The notes under the pieces were generated by a model. The model ran no database searches. It was not told the origin of the DNA and saw only the letters and a program-made list of their open reading frames with translations. Positions 24,569 to 35,650 of a stretch of 64,000 nucleotides of DNA are shown here, piece after piece. Each line of letters starts with the position of its first letter. Position 1 is the stretch's first letter. The DNA comes from Humulus lupulus (taxonomy: Eukaryota; Streptophyta; Magnoliopsida; Rosales; Cannabaceae): positions 199,573,481 to 199,637,480 of the forward strand of contig NC_084798.1 in assembly GCF_963169125.1 (NCBI RefSeq), in the 5' to 3' direction. Position numbers and translations under genes: made by a program.

Positions 24569-25091
24569 AATATCATGTGGACCATTTATATTATAAGTAT
24601 TCAAAAACTTAAAATATTATTTGAATTCTCAACCAATCGTATTTTTCCGTTGAAGCCATGGTGGGATCTTTCAGCAAGTCTGCATTTGACAATACCAGAA
24701 GAAAAAAAAAACAGGGCAATTTCATTGAAAATTGGACACCTTGTTGTGATTCCTCTGGTGATGAAACAGATCATTTGACAAAGTAAAAAATCAATGTGAT
24801 GAGATCTATCTAATGTCAGCATGTGAATCTTACGTACTCAATAAAAGACCATTATTTTTTTATTTCAAAAAAATAAATAAAAGACCATTATTAGTATAAA
24901 GATAATTATATAAACTACAAAAAATTTAATGCACTCAAGTAACATGAAGAAATAATAATCTTCAACACGTAATTCAAAATTAAGTCACTATAACTGCATA
25001 TATGAAAAATCTTAAATCATAATTCTATAAATCATTTGCTAAATTAAAGAAGAAGATAGACATAAGAGTAGAAGCACTAATCCGAAGTCAT
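24569..25091. other. AT-rich intergenic sequence
   Basis: Short open frames here have no recognisable similarity or coding character. I see nothing further. Confidence 0.5.
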
Positions 25092-25425
25092 TGTTAAAGA
25101 TGATACAGAGAAAGTTGTGATCTTCCATGAAATCAGTTTCTCTCTATGTATTTCTCTGTGATGGAAAATGAAAGAATACGAGTCGTTCTGTTTCTTGGGG
25201 ACCACAAGTGTATATATTAATTGATAATAATATCAGTTTTGGATATTCATAATTTGGTCGCTCATTAAATTACAAATATGAATTATAGTTTCTACACATT
25301 TATTCCATGACATATTCATACCCCATGATACTTATACCATAATTGGTCACTTTATTTTGTATCAAACTTTATAATAGCATAATACATTAATACATATGTG
25401 TCCATAATAAGATTTTAATCCAACA
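25092..25425 (-). repeat. Short Ty1/copia 3' LTR, minus strand
   Basis: On the minus strand the sequence AAGTGAGAGAT (a copia polypurine tract, 25427-25437) runs directly into TGTTGGATTAAAATC, a copia LTR start. The LTR probably ends at ...ATCTTTAACA (25092), giving 334 bp with TG...CA ends. The right border is well supported by the polypurine tract. The left border is inferred. Confidence 0.6.
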
Positions 25426-26009
25426 ATCTCTCACTTGGGCAACATATGTTTCCTTATAAATGTAGAACTTTATGAGCTCAAAATTTGATATTAAAAAAAA
25501 GGTATTCTTTAACAATCTCGTCCATCAACCATATCTATATAGGATCAAAGCAGTTTTTATCATATTGATCATGATTAAATCCATCAATGGTCACATATAC
25601 ATATATAGTCAAATGACATAGATCAATCATGGATGCGTAGCATGGAAATTACATGCAATGTGGACCAAGCATGCCTATTTCCAACCTATCCTCCTTAAAC
25701 TTAAATGAGGTCAGAATCAAACATGACAAAACAGAGTGAATAAATAGAATACTTCATTCTGATTAGAATATAACCAAATACATAAATGTCTCAAACTAAC
25801 ATAAAGCAAATAAAATATATAAACTCCCACTAAATCATGATATCCTCAAATAGTACAACACCCATATGAGCAGTGTGCTCATGAAAGACCTTGGGTGGTA
25901 ATCCATTTGTGAGCGGATCCGCTATCATGGAATTTGTCACAATGTGCTATGTGGATATCTGTCTACTCTGCACTCTTTTTTTCATAACTAGGAACTTTAT
26001 GTCAATATG
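25426..26009 (-). pseudogene. Ty1/copia pol remnant, RNase H C-terminus
   Basis: The minus strand from 26009 reads DIKFLVMKKRVQSRQIST, one stop, then TNSMIADPLTNGLPPKVFHE and HTAHMGVV (to about 25855). This is the well-known C-terminal end of copia RNase H (ADPLTKGLPPKVFHEH). A 3' untranslated stretch and a polypurine tract follow, then the LTR. Everything upstream in pol is missing because another LTR-like sequence begins at 26010. Confidence 0.85.
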
Positions 26010-27061
26010 TGTGACGCCCCTTAGGTAGGATATGTCTGTCACATACTCGTAATACCAGGGTTTACGAGTATGTTAAGCACTTGACTAAAATTAAATATAA
26101 TGATACTATGAAATACAGAAAATTTTAAAACTTTTATATAATCTTATTAATGATTACTATTACACATATGAATACTTTAAATTTAATACGAAAAACCCTA
26201 AATCATTATTGCATTGCTGCTACTAAGTCTGTGCTCCACAAGTTTCCCAACATCTAAGGCCACACCTAGAAAAAGGTTGAAAAATAACATAATGAGCTAA
26301 CACTAAGTAAGTAAATCTCATACATACACATACACATAAATGTCGTGAGTTTTAAGTGCATAATATACTCATATGATGACTTATAATACTTATGCATTTC
26401 ATTTATTGATTATGCACTTTCAAACTTTACTTTTATGATTTTTCTTTTACTTTCACATTTTTATGGGCCCATTATCTTTTGTGCACACTGTTCGATTTAG
26501 CCAATGCATGTGGGGCTTGTTACACATATAAGATAAAATCTCATGGGCTCTCCTCCGACTAACCATCGTCGCAGCCGGGCTCATCATATTACTCATTTCA
26601 TTGTTGTCATAGCTATCATACTTATTACACATATAAATGGAGAAAGATGGGAACATGGCAAACATATATGAATGGTCAACTCTGACCTAGCCCACATTAG
26701 TGGGCAACCACTATAAGCCTTATAGACCTCCATCTTCTTTACTAAACTTACTTAATTGCTTCATCGAAACAGTGGCACCCTTTTTAACATCTTATTATCA
26801 CTCTGCTTAAGCCTTGTTGTCATTAGAATGTTTAACTTTACATAAGACTTTTCAAGACATTTCATAACATTTCCCATATTCTTATGCATGGTCTTATATC
26901 ACATAATAACGTATCACATAACTGTACATTTCATGCATACATGCTGATGCTGAAATGCCAATGTTTGTGTTCATAATTCATGTTTGATGGTATTCAATCA
27001 AGGCATTGTATCACTTCTCATATAACTCAAAACATCTTTAGTCATAATATATGAAGCTTTG
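26010..27061 (-). repeat. LTR-like sequence, left part, interrupting the copia pol
   Basis: The sequence switches abruptly from copia RNase H to TGTGACGCCCCTTAGG, which resembles the TGTAACGCCC ends of the other LTRs. It stays AT-rich with no frames. A solo LTR with target duplication CTTTG interrupts it at 27061. Sequence similar in style continues from about 31021 (CACATACCTGC.., TTTTCTTACCTTAGGTCC near 31371). Which element it belongs to is unresolved. Confidence 0.5.
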
Positions 27062-29430
27062 TGTAGCATCCCAAATTTGTTAATAAGGCTTAGGGCCTTG
27101 ATTAGCGTTCTTGGAGGGCAATAATTGACTTATTTTGTTAATATGTGAATTTGATAAATATGTGATTAAAAATTCATGTATAGGTGAATTAAATATGCAT
27201 GTGGGTCCCATTTGATTGCTAGGGGCATATTTGTAATTTTAGCCCGTTGAGGGCATAAATGCAATATTTATGTATATTGTGATTGATACCACGTGTAAGT
27301 GGTGATATAATTGTGTTGCACGATCTGAGACAGTCATAGGGAGCAATTTAGATGGAAAGTCACAACGGGGTCAAATACCCGGCTCAGGAGGAGCCTAGGG
27401 GTATTTTGGGTATATAATATGGGTTTTGGATTTATTAAGTATCGGTTAGTAATTTAGTAATGATTTGAGTATGCTGGGATTAACGGGAATTTTTAGGTAT
27501 TCTCGAGGACTTAGCAGGACTTGGGTGAAATGACGGAATTTCCCTTGAGGTTAGTATAAGAATTTTATTAGGGGAAAGGGCAAAATGGTAATTTGGCCTT
27601 AGGAGAAGATAACCTTGGCTGAGGAGAGGTCATTCACATTTTTTTTTTACACTTAGGCTTATTCATGAGTTTTCTGTTGGAAGTCTAGAGAGAACCAAAC
27701 TAGAAGGAAGGTGAAGAAGAGTTAATCTTCTTTAGGGTCAATGAAGGGATTCAAGGCTGAAGTTGGGGCAACTAGAGTCAAGCATAGGCCAAGAATAATT
27801 CAGAGGTAAGGCTTCATCTCTGGTTTTGAGTCTCCTTGCATGTTTTGAGAGTTTGGGTTGAGTGTTGAAAATTGGATTTGTGGCTTAGTGATTGTGAGGT
27901 TCAGCTTAGGAATCAAGGGATTTAAGCTTGGAGTTGGACTTGGAGGTAGCTCAAGGTCAAGATTCTGCTTAATGTAAGGATTCCACGCATCTCTGAAGTT
28001 TATTTGCTGGTGTGGTTTAAGTTTTCTGAAGGGTGGTTTAAGTTTTATAAAGTGTGGTTTAAGTTTTGTAAAGTTTTAAACCACTAGGTGATTCTTGGGT
28101 TTGATTGTGTGTTTGGGCTTGTTGTTGTTGTTTCTGAGTTTCCATACTGTTTATTTGAGGTTTTAGGTCGAATTGGGACTTGGGTGTACCTTGGTATTGA
28201 TTTAGAAGAGTTTTGGCTCAGGAAAAATGTTGGGAAATACCCAGTTTTCTGGGTTCGCGTATGAGTGTCGCGGTCCTATTCTTCTGTGCCGCGGTGCTAG
28301 GTTGAATCAGGATAGGGGAAGCTTGCTGGGAGTCGCAGCCCCTATAGGGCTGTGCCGCGGCGCTAGGCCAATTTCAGGAGATGGGAATTTGTGTTTTTAG
28401 GGTTTTGGCTCAGGGGGCTCAGGGGACGCTTTCACTACCTTGTGTGGGGAAACAGGAGGTCCCGAGAGCACGGGATTGGTTCTGGGGGATGATTATGAAT
28501 TGGTTAGTAAAGTGTTATGTATGTGTTGTGACTAGGTTTTCAGCGAGGCTCGGGTTAGGGGACTGTGCTCAGGATTTCGGTGCTCAAGAAGCTCGGGACA
28601 CAGGTAAGAAAACTGTTGTACCCGTAGAGCAAGGCGAGGCCCCATAGTTGTGTTGCAGGACACAACCCTATATGATTGTGTGCAGGTCGTAGCCCATTGA
28701 TTATGTTAATACATGTTTAAGTATTTGTTTAATTATGCTATGTGTGCATATATGTGAATGAACGACAAGAGCCGGGAATGGTGAAGGCCGAGAACGGCAA
28801 GGGCCGGGAACGGCGAAGGCCGAGAATGGCAAGGGTCCGGGAGCAGCGTTTAGCACGCGGAGTGCGAGTTCCCAGGGTGAGACCCTAAAGGATACCTGGG
28901 ATATCCTCACGGTGCAGACTGCGAACCCAGGGCCTGGTAAAGCGCCTGGGACGGCATGGCCGTATGTGTTTAGCCTGTTGGCGGATTTGTTATATGTTGA
29001 ATGATTGATATGCATATGTTATTTATTTGTGTGGAGTTTTCTTTCTGGGCTTCGACTCACGAGTGCTCTGTGGGCAGGTAAGGGCAAGGGGAAAGTTGAC
29101 CAACCATGAGTACGGAGAGCGTGAAGCGACGCGTACATGTCTGGTCTGCCTGGCTGCCACGGCCAGGGGTAATTTTGGGAGATGTTTTGTACTAAATCTT
29201 ATTTTGTCGTGTAGTCGACTTTAATCATATTTTGAGTTATAAATATTTATAAGCAATATTTTGGGATCTCGAATGTTAAACGCTTTATAATTTTCAAAGA
29301 ATGACTACATTTTCAAATTGTGTGATTTTAATACAGTTTAGTTACACCTTTGACCTAAATTCTTGACTAACAAGTTAAATGCACATTTTAAACTCACTTA
29401 GTAACGGCTCTAAGGTAGTAGGGCGTTACA
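27062..29430 (+). repeat. Ty3/gypsy solo LTR (2.37 kb) with TSD CTTTG
   Basis: It starts TGTAGCATCCCAAATTTG and ends GGGCGTTACA. It is flanked by the identical 5-mer CTTTG at 27057-27061 and 29431-29435, with no internal region: a clean solo LTR left by LTR-LTR recombination. Plus orientation follows from TGTARCATCCCAAATT at the left end, as in the element at 34957. It contains a short triple repeat GTGGTTTAAGTTTT near 28010-28075 and a conserved donor-like GGGCAGGTAAGGGC near 29073. Confidence 0.9.
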
Positions 29431-29435
29431 CTTTG

Positions 29436-31020
29436 GGTTGGTGGCGTTGTTATACCTTAACGTAGAGCAATGGCTCAGGTCTAAGGTTTCCAGCCTAAAA
29501 ACTTAAAGACTTCATATATCATTGTTGACGATGAAATCTCGTCATCGAAATTAGATCGGAAAACTCAAAGGTAAGTTAGGTGATGTTTAGATGAGAACTT
29601 AGAATGGACTTATGGAAGGATAAATGCAGATCAACAATGGAGTAAAAACTGTATATTGCTCAATAGCTTCAGCTTACAATGAATTTTCCAACCCCTTACC
29701 CTGAGGGTTCAAGGTCTATTTATAGTTGGGCTTTAATGGCCCCTTATACATGGTGGTCCCTTGGGACAAAATAGTACATGAGTACACTGTCGGGGTAGCA
29801 ACACAGGTGGTAGTGGTGCTGGAAGAATGGTGGTCTGCTCTAGTACGTGTCAGGGGTCTGCAAAAGTACTCCTTCCTTGGTATCACATTATGCCTCCACT
29901 ACTTGTCAGGTACGGACCTCACAAGTGTGCTGAGAGAGTCCTTACCATGTACCATTCTTGTACTGCCACTACCTGTATGGCGGGGACATCGTACTCGTAC
30001 TCTGACTCCTCCAGGTTTGTAGGTACATTCTGTACTAGTGCGTGTTCCCTGCACCTAGTGGGTGTTTTCACCTTCTGAAGGTGCGCATGTTGATCTATCC
30101 CCTTTATGTCTATCTAAGCACCAGATTGCTTATTGACGGGAAAGGATATATATGGGAGGTAAACTTTGCTGGTTGGATAAAAGGGGTAAGGTGTGAGAGG
30201 TCCCGCGGGGTGCCCAGGCACGAGGCCAACCCGCAGGTGAGCTTGGGTGCGAAGCCTTCTCGCAGGGTCTTAGGCACGAGGCTATGGTGAGGTCATCCTT
30301 CGCGAGGCCTCTAAGGGCGCGGCTGGTGCGCAAGGCGAGGCATGAGACCCATGCCGCGAGGCTCTTGGTGTGTTGGCACGAGACGGGGCTCTTGGGCCCT
30401 TGGCACAAGACACATGGCCTCGCTATGTGAGGCTATGCAAAGAGTGTCTCACTTGGCGCGAGACGTGTTGGATGACGACCTCACGGGGCGCACCTGCTGG
30501 GCGCGACATGCTTGCGCGAGGCCCTCCTGGCCGAGGCACCAGGCGCACGAGATGTTGGCGCCGAGGCTCCAGGCGCGCGAGACGATGGCGCGAGGCCCTC
30601 CTGGCCGAGGCGCCAGGTGCGCAAGGCCATGCGCGCGGCTGCTAGGGGGTCGCAAGGTCATGTGCGTTGCTGCTAGGGGGTAGCAAGGCTATGCGCGCGG
30701 CTGCCAGGGGGTGTCACGAGGCCATGCATGCGGCTGCCCTCGACATACATGGCTTGGATGCCCCTTGCACATATGTAGGTGCATGCCTCAGGTGCCTTTG
30801 ACAACTCTTACAGATGTGAGTGCATCTTGACCCATGTGCATGTCAGCCTCACACAGGCATGTTGGACCTCACTATGTGAGAGTCTTGTGCACCCATCCTC
30901 CTGCAATATTTACTTTGACCCCTTAGCTTAATGGGGCAAACCCTCACGGCTTATAACGTGTTTTCTCTTGAGACAATCTCCCGTATTCAAAAGGCCTACA
31001 GGCTCGAGTCCGATGGCGTG
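29436..31020 (-). repeat. LTR-like block with GC-rich degenerate repeats
   Basis: A minus-strand TATA box (CTATAAATAG, about 29709-29718) and the general layout suggest the U3-R region of another LTR, but termini and TSD were not found. Between about 30190 and 30760 the composition jumps to very GC-rich, with recurring GCGCGAGGC, CCTCCTGGCCGAGGC and GCGCGGCTGC units. Open frames here run through several frames at once, as expected of low-stop GC sequence, so I do not call a protein. Confidence 0.5.
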
Positions 31021-33013
31021 ACTAAGTGACCTTTGGTGTTCCGAATAGGGACAAGAGATTTTTTTATGGTGGATTTTTGGTATCCACGATCATAACATGT
31101 AACAAAATCATGAACATAGAAGGTAATCAACATATTTTTCAACATGAGAACACATACCTGCACATAACTCATATCAAACTTAACCAATTAAGACAACTTT
31201 CACATATCACGAAATTCATCTGTTATATGTCATGCAATCCATTATGATATTCATACCACACATAACTTATATAACCATTCATCATATGCATCATCATCTC
31301 ATACTTAGCTCATCAGACATATAGAATTAATATAGTCATGTATCTCACACTTAAGCACAAAATGTGAAATTTTCTTACCTTAGGTCCTTAACTTATTTTA
31401 AAACTGCTCACCAAGAGTCAATCAATCCAATCCATACAAATCTTATTCAATGTACATCATTTATTAAATTCTATCAAAATCATAAATATACACTATTGAT
31501 AATGTATATTAACAATACCAGAAAATACATAAATGATAATAATAATTATTATCATTACAATACTAATAACTTTTCTACATCACTTCTATTATAACATTAA
31601 TAACAAAACACCTCAATAACAATATGTCTGTGAATGTATATATTTTTAACATAAAATAATTTATTCAAATAATGATTTTATTAAAAGAAATCATATTTTT
31701 TTAACATAAAATTATAATTATCAATATAATAATAATATAAATATAAATATTACTATTACTATTACTATTACTATTAATTAGCCATAAAATCTCACATTAA
31801 TAAAATAAATATAATTTCTACAAAATTCAATGTTATTACAAATATCAATAATTGTATGAAAATAATATTTTATATGATCTTAATATTCAAATATTAACCA
31901 AAATATTAATACACCATAATAATTGTTAAATAATAGTTTAACCATAAATCACACTTTACATATATAAAAAGTATATTCTTGATTTACCAAACAAAATAAT
32001 AAAAATAAATTATTAAAATTTACTATTCATAATAATTTTCATATTTATATAAAATCAATAAAATGTCTCTTTCTACAATATACTAAGTGTCTATTATTTT
32101 GTTGAAAATTGGGCAGCACAAGGACTGGAAAATGGACAATCCCAAAATCAAAACTTGTATAAAAAATATATATAATCCCAAACAGTCAGTAAAATTATAG
32201 AAAGTATTCAGTGCATCAATAATATATAAACATATATTATAGGTACACATAATAACAATTACTCTAATCAATCACAATTAAATCACAATATAGTGTTCAA
32301 AGAAATTATACCATAATGATCGACGTTTCAAAATGAGTTAAATGATGATTTCTGAAGCTCAAAACGAACTTCGGAACCTCGAAACTAAGTTTTGACAGTC
32401 TGTCTACGGTGGATCGCAGTGGCTTGTGGTGGGCCCGCCACCCAATTATGGTAGAAGTAGGAATAATTTATTGGGTTTTGAAGCCCATAACACGAGGAAC
32501 ACTTTGGTGGTAACGAATCAGCTAACAGATGCTCGAGGTGGCCAGATCGCAACTTTGAAGTTGCGTGGTGGGAGAACTTAAATCGACTAGTTGAGGTGCT
32601 TAACTGGCGAGAGAGTTCTAGATTCCCACGTGGTCAATAGTTCGAAGGATTCTACGCATTTTGGTCAGTCGCGTGTTTATATGTGGCGGTCGAAAAGTGG
32701 TTGTTCGTCGTCGGCAACAGTAACACACAAAGAGGAAAACGAGAGAAAGAAAGAGGAAGAGAAGGAGAGAGAACGAAAATAATTTTTTTAGGAGAGAGAG
32801 AGAGTTACGGGAAAAATAAGGCTGAAGCCTTTTTAAAAAAATTACATTTGGACCCAAAATATTAAAATTATTTTCAAGTAAGCCCTTTAACAAAACTTTC
32901 TTAATTTTATAAAAATCCCAAATTAGAATTATATGGCACTTGGGTCCAATACTTGACTACTCAAATCTTTTTCTCTCTTTAATCTCGTTAATAACATAAA
33001 ATCATGCTATAAA
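31021..33013 (-). repeat. LTR-like sequence, right part, up to a hAT insertion
   Basis: AT-rich, non-coding. TTTTCTTACCTTAGGTCC near 31371 matches a block found in all gypsy LTRs here, so this likely continues the LTR entered at 26010. The far end is cut by the hAT terminus at 33014. It includes an (ATT)n-like stretch near 31745 and a GA-rich stretch near 32728-32810. Confidence 0.45.
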
Positions 33014-33376
33014 CTAGGGTTGAACATTTAACCCGCAAAACTTGAAATCCCGACTAACCCGACCGACCCAAGCCCGCAAAACCCGATTTAGCCAAAATCC
33101 AAAAGTTTCGAGTTCACCCGAACTGATTCGAACACATTCGGGTTTGGGTTCGAATTTAATATTTTGGTGGTGTGTGGGTTCGGGTTTAACCCGAAATGTA
33201 ATCCGAAAAAGGGCCCATAATTTATTTTTTCTATTTTCCCTAACCTAACTAAGCAGTAAGCCCTAACACCCTATACCTCTCTCTCTCTCATCTCGTGGCC
33301 TTCTCTTCCCCGACCCCAACCCCAACAGCGGCTAGCCAGCCATTGTACCTAACCTCAGCCGCCCTTCGACCCTCTA

Positions 33377-33416
<40 letters not shown>

Positions 33417-34474
33417 GACCTTCTCTTCTCTTCCTCGACCCCAACCCTAGCGGCAGCGGCTAGCCAGCCACCCCACCTCAGTTTCCTAGCCGCCCCTCCA
33501 ACCTGAGCCAGCCCCTCAGCCTTGGCCCCTCTCCTCTCTGTCCATCTCCTCTCTCTCATCTCAACTCTCTTTGTCTCTCACGCCAAGCCCGTGAGGTGAG
33601 CCGCCCCTCCTTTCCTCACCTCTCACTCTTACACTCAGCTCTTTAATCTTTTGTTTTCTCTCACCTCTGGCTCTCTCTGTCTCTTACTCTCAAGCAAGTC
33701 GAACTCAGATAACACCACCACCACCACCACTGTCAACAGTGGCTCCGGCTCGGATTCAGGCAAGTATTCACTCTTAAACTAATATTAAATTTACATATAT
33801 TATTGTTTGATATAAGAGTGAAGATTAATAGATTATGTTGATGGTTTTGAAAAAAAAATTGGTGTAAATATTAAATAATATAGAACATATGCAACCATTA
33901 TGTTCAAATCAAGTAGACATATGCATATTATTATTTGTGTGTTTAAAAGGCATCGACTATAATAGTAGATCCTAAAAAAATTGTTTTTGATTTATTTAAT
34001 CTATTTAATTATTTGTTATGTATATTATATATATGTCTGCGGCCATATGCTAAAAAATTTATGTTTATTTTTGTGAATTTACAAGTTGGTAGTGAGTTTG
34101 AGAAGAAGGTGAGTGCCGAGTGGTCGATAAATTTGAAGAGGTCACGACTCGCTTTTACTAAAAATCTTTAGGTAAATCATAATCTATTATCTTTCTTTTA
34201 GTGGATTCTAGGCTTGTGTGTGAATCTGTGATGCTCAATTGTAGTGGATTTTAGGCTTGTGTGTGAATGTGTGTTGCTCAGTTGTAGTGGAGTCTAGGTT
34301 TATGTGTGAATGAGTGTTGCTCAGTTGTAGTGGTTTCTAGGTTTGTGTGTGAATGTGTGTTGCTTAGATGTAGTGGATTCTAGGCTTATGTGTGAATGTG
34401 TGCTGCTCAGTTGTAGTGGATTATAGGCTTGTGTGTTGTTCTGTGTATTTTTGCAAAATCATTTGTATTAGGTG
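33014..34474 (+). mobile_element. hAT transposon 5' terminus, leader and intron
   Basis: CTAGGGTTGAACATTTAACC followed by repeated ACCCGA motifs (33045-33190) is the terminus style of RICESLEEPER-type hAT elements. Next come a CT-rich leader with a (CT)n run near 33380-33413, a likely splice donor region near 33760, and an AT-rich intron ending ATTAG just before the ATG at 34475. The intron contains the 43-bp repeat array at 34199. The other terminus of the transposon lies outside the window. Confidence 0.65.
34199..34445. repeat. 43-bp tandem repeat array, about 5.7 units
   Basis: TAGTGG starts occur at 34199, 34242, 34285, 34328, 34371 and 34414, exactly 43 bp apart. The unit contains TCTAGGCTTGTGTGTGAATG and GTTGCTCAGTTG. 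Units differ by a few substitutions and no indels. The array sits in the hAT leader intron. Confidence 0.95.
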
Positions 34475-34956
34475 ATGGATACTGAGGAAGTCGATGAAAC
34501 TCATGTGGAAGAAAATCAAGATCAACATCCTCCTCCCACTCATAACCCCACAGATAAAGGTCAACTTAGGGGTAGAAGGAAGAGGGGTAAACCTTCTTCT
34601 AGTACTAATCCTCCCCTCCCTACAAAAAATGCAAAAGGGTCTTCCATTTGGGAACATTTCACCAAGAAAGACCCTCCTCATCCCCCACCCCCATCAACAA
34701 CCAATCCTTTGGAAGAGCCTCCTCCGCCTAAGTGTATGTGTAAGTATTGTGGAACTAGGTTTTTTTTTTTTTTGTGACACGAGAAAACATGAGATAAGTC
34801 ATCTATGGAACCATTTTAGGAATGCTTGTGAGCTTAGTCCATGGAGGAGAGATGACCAAAAATAGAAGATTTTAAGTTTTGAACAGGTTAAGGGAGGAAA
34901 GGAGGGGGAAACAAGCTTAGTAGCATTGACTTATAACAAAGAAGCTTGTAGGATAG
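34475..34956 (+). pseudogene. hAT (RICESLEEPER-type) transposase, N-terminal part, broken
   Basis: From ATG at 34475 it reads MDTEEVDETHVEEN, a basic proline-rich stretch, then the BED zinc finger: SSIWEHFTKKDPP, the CMCKYCG cysteine pair and, after a frame change, the HEISHLWNH histidine side. The frame change falls in a run of 14 T (34760-34773), a likely slippage site. A stop follows at 34863. Sense sequence continues to NKEACR, where a gypsy element with TSD GATAG enters. The transposase resumes at 60067. Such proteins cut and join hAT ends. In domesticated form they are transcription-factor-like, but this copy is disabled. Confidence 0.85.
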
Positions 34957-35567
34957 TGTAACATCCCAAATTACCTAATAAGGCTAAGAGTCTTGATTAG
35001 GAGCCAAGATGGCAAATTATGGAAAATGTGATTTGATTATGAAATATGTATTTATGTGATATATGTGAATCATTATATGATTATGTAAGTTATATTATAA
35101 TATGACTAGATATGCATGTTCAGGTGTATTAAATATGCATGTGGGCCCGTTTCTTATTAGAACGGCAACTTTCGTAATTTGGCCCGTTACGGGTATATTT
35201 GGAGTATATGTGATATATGTGTGAGACCACATTATTATATGGGTATATTTGGATTACTCGGCACGAGGCGATCCAAGGGAGCAAGTTAGCTAGATAGTCA
35301 CAACGGGACTGAATACCCGCCTCGGGGTGAGTCAAGGGCTATTTTGGATATTTAGAGCATTATCATATATCGAGTAACAGGGATAAATATTCGAGGGTAT
35401 ATTCGAAGGTAGTGAGGTTATGAGGGAATTTTGGGGATTTTGACCATTTTACCCTTGGGGACGTTTTTGGGTGCCCCGAGCCTCGACATGTACTTCGGTT
35501 ACTTGAACTCTAAGTAACCTCTCATAAACCGAAAAACACAAAAAAAAAAAAACAAAGGAGTTATACT

Positions 35568-35650
<83 letters not shown>

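Noticed and set aside
24575..24822. Frames of 67 and 73 codons near 24.6 kb
   Set aside because: AT-rich, no similarity, overlapping on opposite strands.
30130..30683. Several long frames (92, 113, 91, 70 codons) on both strands
   Set aside because: All overlap in a GC-rich degenerate repeat where stops are rare by composition. The translations are low-complexity Arg/Ala/Gly-rich.
32591..32893. Overlapping frames near 32.6-32.9 kb on both strands
   Set aside because: GA-rich/CT-rich low-complexity sequence of an LTR-like region. No motif.
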